NCBI GenBank assembly: GCA_012512665.1 | Contig: JAAZDU010000354.1 | Span: 1-7,041, forward strand | Direction: 5' to 3' | Source of the DNA: Bacillota bacterium | GTDB taxonomy: Bacteria; Bacillota; Dethiobacteria; DTU022; JAAZDU01 | Length of the DNA stretch: 7,041 nt | Shown: one piece after another, positions 5,527 to 7,041 of the stretch | Numbering within the stretch: the stretch's first letter is position 1 | Layout: each line of letters opens with the position of its first letter | Made by a program: the position numbers and the translations under genes | Notes under the pieces: generated by a model | Told to the model about the DNA's origin: nothing | The model's database searches: none | The model's input: only the letters and a program-made list of their open reading frames with translations

Positions 5527-7041
5527 ATGGAGCGTATACGCAACAAAAAACTTTTAGAAAAAATTAAATCAGCAGAGGAAGCAGCGGAGTTTATTAAAGA
5601 TGGTATGAACGTGGCTACCAGCGGATTTACTCCAGCCGGCTACCCCAAGGCGGTGCCTTTGGCTTTGACTCAAAAGGCAAAAGAACACCCCCTAAAAATT
5701 AACCTCATCACCGGGGCCTCGGTAGGTAAAGAGCTGGACGGGGCTCTTGCCCGGGCAGGTGTCGTCCAAAAAAGGTTTCCTTACCAGACAAACGCTGATA
5801 TGCGTAACCTGGCCAACAGCAATCAAGTTGAATACTTTGATCTCCATTTAAGCCACGTTGCTCAACAAATTCGCGCTGGCTTTTATGGATCTATAGATAT
5901 CGCCATTGTAGAGGCGTGCGCCATCACGGAAGAAGGGCATATCATACCCACCACTTCAGTAGGAAATACACCCACTTTTGTGCAAGAAGCCAAGTCCGTC
6001 ATTATTGAGATTAATACTTCCCAGCCCATGGAGCTTGAAGGCTTTCACGATATCTATATTCCCCAGGGGCCATCTTACAAAAACCCTATAAACCCTATAC
6101 CTATTGTCCATCCTGCAGACCGTATTGGAACAACTTATATTGAAGTGGACCCGGAGAAAGTTGTGGCTGTAGTCATAACAGATATAAAAGACAGCGTCAA
6201 TCCCCGTAAGGATATTGATGAAACCAGCTTCCAGATGGCCAACAACCTGCTAGACTTTTTTGCACATGAAATCAAAAAGGGCCGCCTTCCACAAAACCTG
6301 CTTCCTCTCCAATCAGGGGTAGGCAATGTAGCCAATGCCGTCCTAAACGGCCTTATGGATTCTCCTTATGAAAATCTTGTATTCTACTCTGAGGTTATCC
6401 AGGACTCCGTCCTAAACCTCATTGATGAAGGCAAAGCAACATTTGCCTCAGGTTGTTCTGTTACCCTTACCAGCGATGGGTTGGAACATTTTCTAAATAA
6501 CCTTTCCGCCTACAGCGGTAAAATTATTCTCAGGCCCATAGAAATTACCAATAACCCTGTAATAATTCGCCGCTTAGGTGTGATTGCCATGAATACAGCT
6601 CTTGAAGTTGATATTTACGGACATGTTAACTCCACACACATTATGGGGACCAAAATTATGAACGGCATCGGGGGTTCCGGCGATTTTACACGCAATGCCT
6701 ACTTATCTATTTTTACCACCCCTTCTACAGTTAAAAAAGGATCCATTTCCAGTATTGTGCCCATGGTCTCTCATGTGGATCATACAGAACACGATGTGCA
6801 TGTAATCATCACTGAACATGGTGTGGCCGACCTGCGGGGGCTGGCACCAAGGCAAAGAGCAGAAGTAATAATTGAAAACTGTGCTCACCCTGATTACCGC
6901 CCCCTGCTGAAAGATTACCTAAAAAGGGCTATTAAGAACAATGGTCAACACGAGCCACACCTATTAAAAGAAGCCCTTTCCTGGCACGACAACTTTGTAA
7001 GCCATGGGACAATGCTCATATCGGACAGAGAGATATTAACT
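5527..7041 (+). CDS. Acetyl-CoA hydrolase/succinate CoA-transferase family protein (3' end cut)
   Basis: An open frame of 505 codons runs to the right edge; family members are about 500-540 residues, so only a short C-terminus should be missing. It is a class I CoA-transferase (Cat1/AarC/Ach1 type), exchanging CoA between acetyl-CoA and an acid such as succinate in the cytoplasm. Visible landmarks are SGFTPAG near residue 32, QSGVGNVANAV at 262-272, the YSEVIQD segment with E289 as the predicted glutamyl-CoA nucleophile, NGIGGSGDFTRNAYLS at 379-394, and the SHVDHTEHDVHV/HGVADLRGLAP region. It also contains an in-frame tandem repeat at 6082-6099. ATGs at 5518, 5521 and 5527 share the frame; 5527 has AAAGGA 8 nt upstream. 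The two earlier ATGs fall within or immediately after the binding site. The terminator and structured RNA just upstream suggest control of read-through. True hydrolase activity cannot be excluded. Confidence 0.93.
   Translation, partial: MERIRNKKLLEKIKSAEEAAEFIKDGMNVATSGFTPAGYPKAVPLALTQKAKEHPLKINLITGASVGKELDGALARAGVVQKRFPYQTNADMRNLANSNQVEYFDLHLSHVAQQIRAGFYGSIDIAIVEACAITEEGHIIPTTSVGNTPTFVQEAKSVIIEINTSQPMELEGFHDIYIPQGPSYKNPINPIPIVHPADRIGTTYIEVDPEKVVAVVITDIKDSVNPRKDIDETSFQMANNLLDFFAHEIKKGRLPQNLLPLQSGVGNVANAVLNGLMDSPYENLVFYSEVIQDSVLNLIDEGKATFASGCSVTLTSDGLEHFLNNLSAYSGKIILRPIEITNNPVIIRRLGVIAMNTALEVDIYGHVNSTHIMGTKIMNGIGGSGDFTRNAYLSIFTTPSTVKKGSISSIVPMVSHVDHTEHDVHVIITEHGVADLRGLAPRQRAEVIIENCAHPDYRPLLKDYLKRAIKNNGQHEPHLLKEALSWHDNFVSHGTMLISDREILT
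6082..6099 (+). repeat. In-frame 9-bp tandem duplication in the CoA-transferase
   Basis: AACCCTATA occurs twice in immediate succession and is exactly in frame, encoding Asn-Pro-Ile twice (residues 186-191). It lies in the loop before the PIPIVHPADRIGT segment. It looks like a small slippage duplication within a variable-length loop, with no frame disruption. Confidence 0.8.

Noticed and set aside
6135..6888. Minus-strand frames inside the CoA-transferase gene
   Set aside because: Antisense to a strongly conserved enzyme; no ribosome binding sites or family matches.

Overview
The window looks like chromosomal DNA from a low-to-moderate-GC Firmicute, most likely a Clostridia or Peptococcaceae-type anaerobe. 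This is inferred from family content and style, not from a search. The supporting signs are strong AGGAGG-type ribosome binding sites, frequent TTG and GTG starts, sigma-A promoters of the TTTACA/TATAAT type, and genes typical of that group: a YkuS/UPF0180 protein, a YkuL/DarB-like CBS protein, DUF3870, a DUF2726-like protein, a B12-type radical SAM enzyme and an acetate/succinate CoA-transferase. No mobile element, CRISPR array or phage signature is visible.

Layout. Positions 1-251 hold the Pro/Glu/Lys-rich C-terminal tail of a gene that enters from the left. A bidirectional AT-rich terminator follows (310-347). On the minus strand lie tRNA-Ser(CGA) (435-527) and tadA (614-1060), with a clear tadA promoter at 1130-1158. 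Divergent from tadA, with its own promoter (1237-1265), is a membrane-anchored DUF2726-like protein (1304-1876). A second plus-strand unit encodes a 588-residue B12-binding/radical SAM protein (2018-3784) that carries an extra C-terminal domain resembling STAS. Its leader contains an 18-bp palindrome (1980-1997).

Two minus-strand genes converge on the radical SAM gene: a ykuS homologue (4415-4660) and downstream of it a two-CBS-domain protein (3809-4252). Divergent from ykuS on the plus strand is a DUF3870 gene (4960-5313). After it comes about 175 nt that can fold into an ordered set of hairpins ending in an intrinsic terminator (5323-5490). The last gene is a CoA-transferase of the acetyl-CoA hydrolase/succinate CoA-transferase family (5527 to the right edge), complete except probably for its last few residues.

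How the genes may work together. tadA and tRNA-Ser serve translation. The YkuL/DarB-like and YkuS-like pair echoes the yku region of Bacillus subtilis and may belong to nucleotide-second-messenger signalling (inference). DUF3870 and the CoA-transferase are co-directional, and the structured RNA between them could be a leader that controls the CoA-transferase or a free-standing small RNA. The points most worth a second look are that RNA element, the radical SAM/STAS-like fusion, and the DUF2726-like protein with apparently lost nuclease-fold residues. I did not find a clear new multi-gene system.
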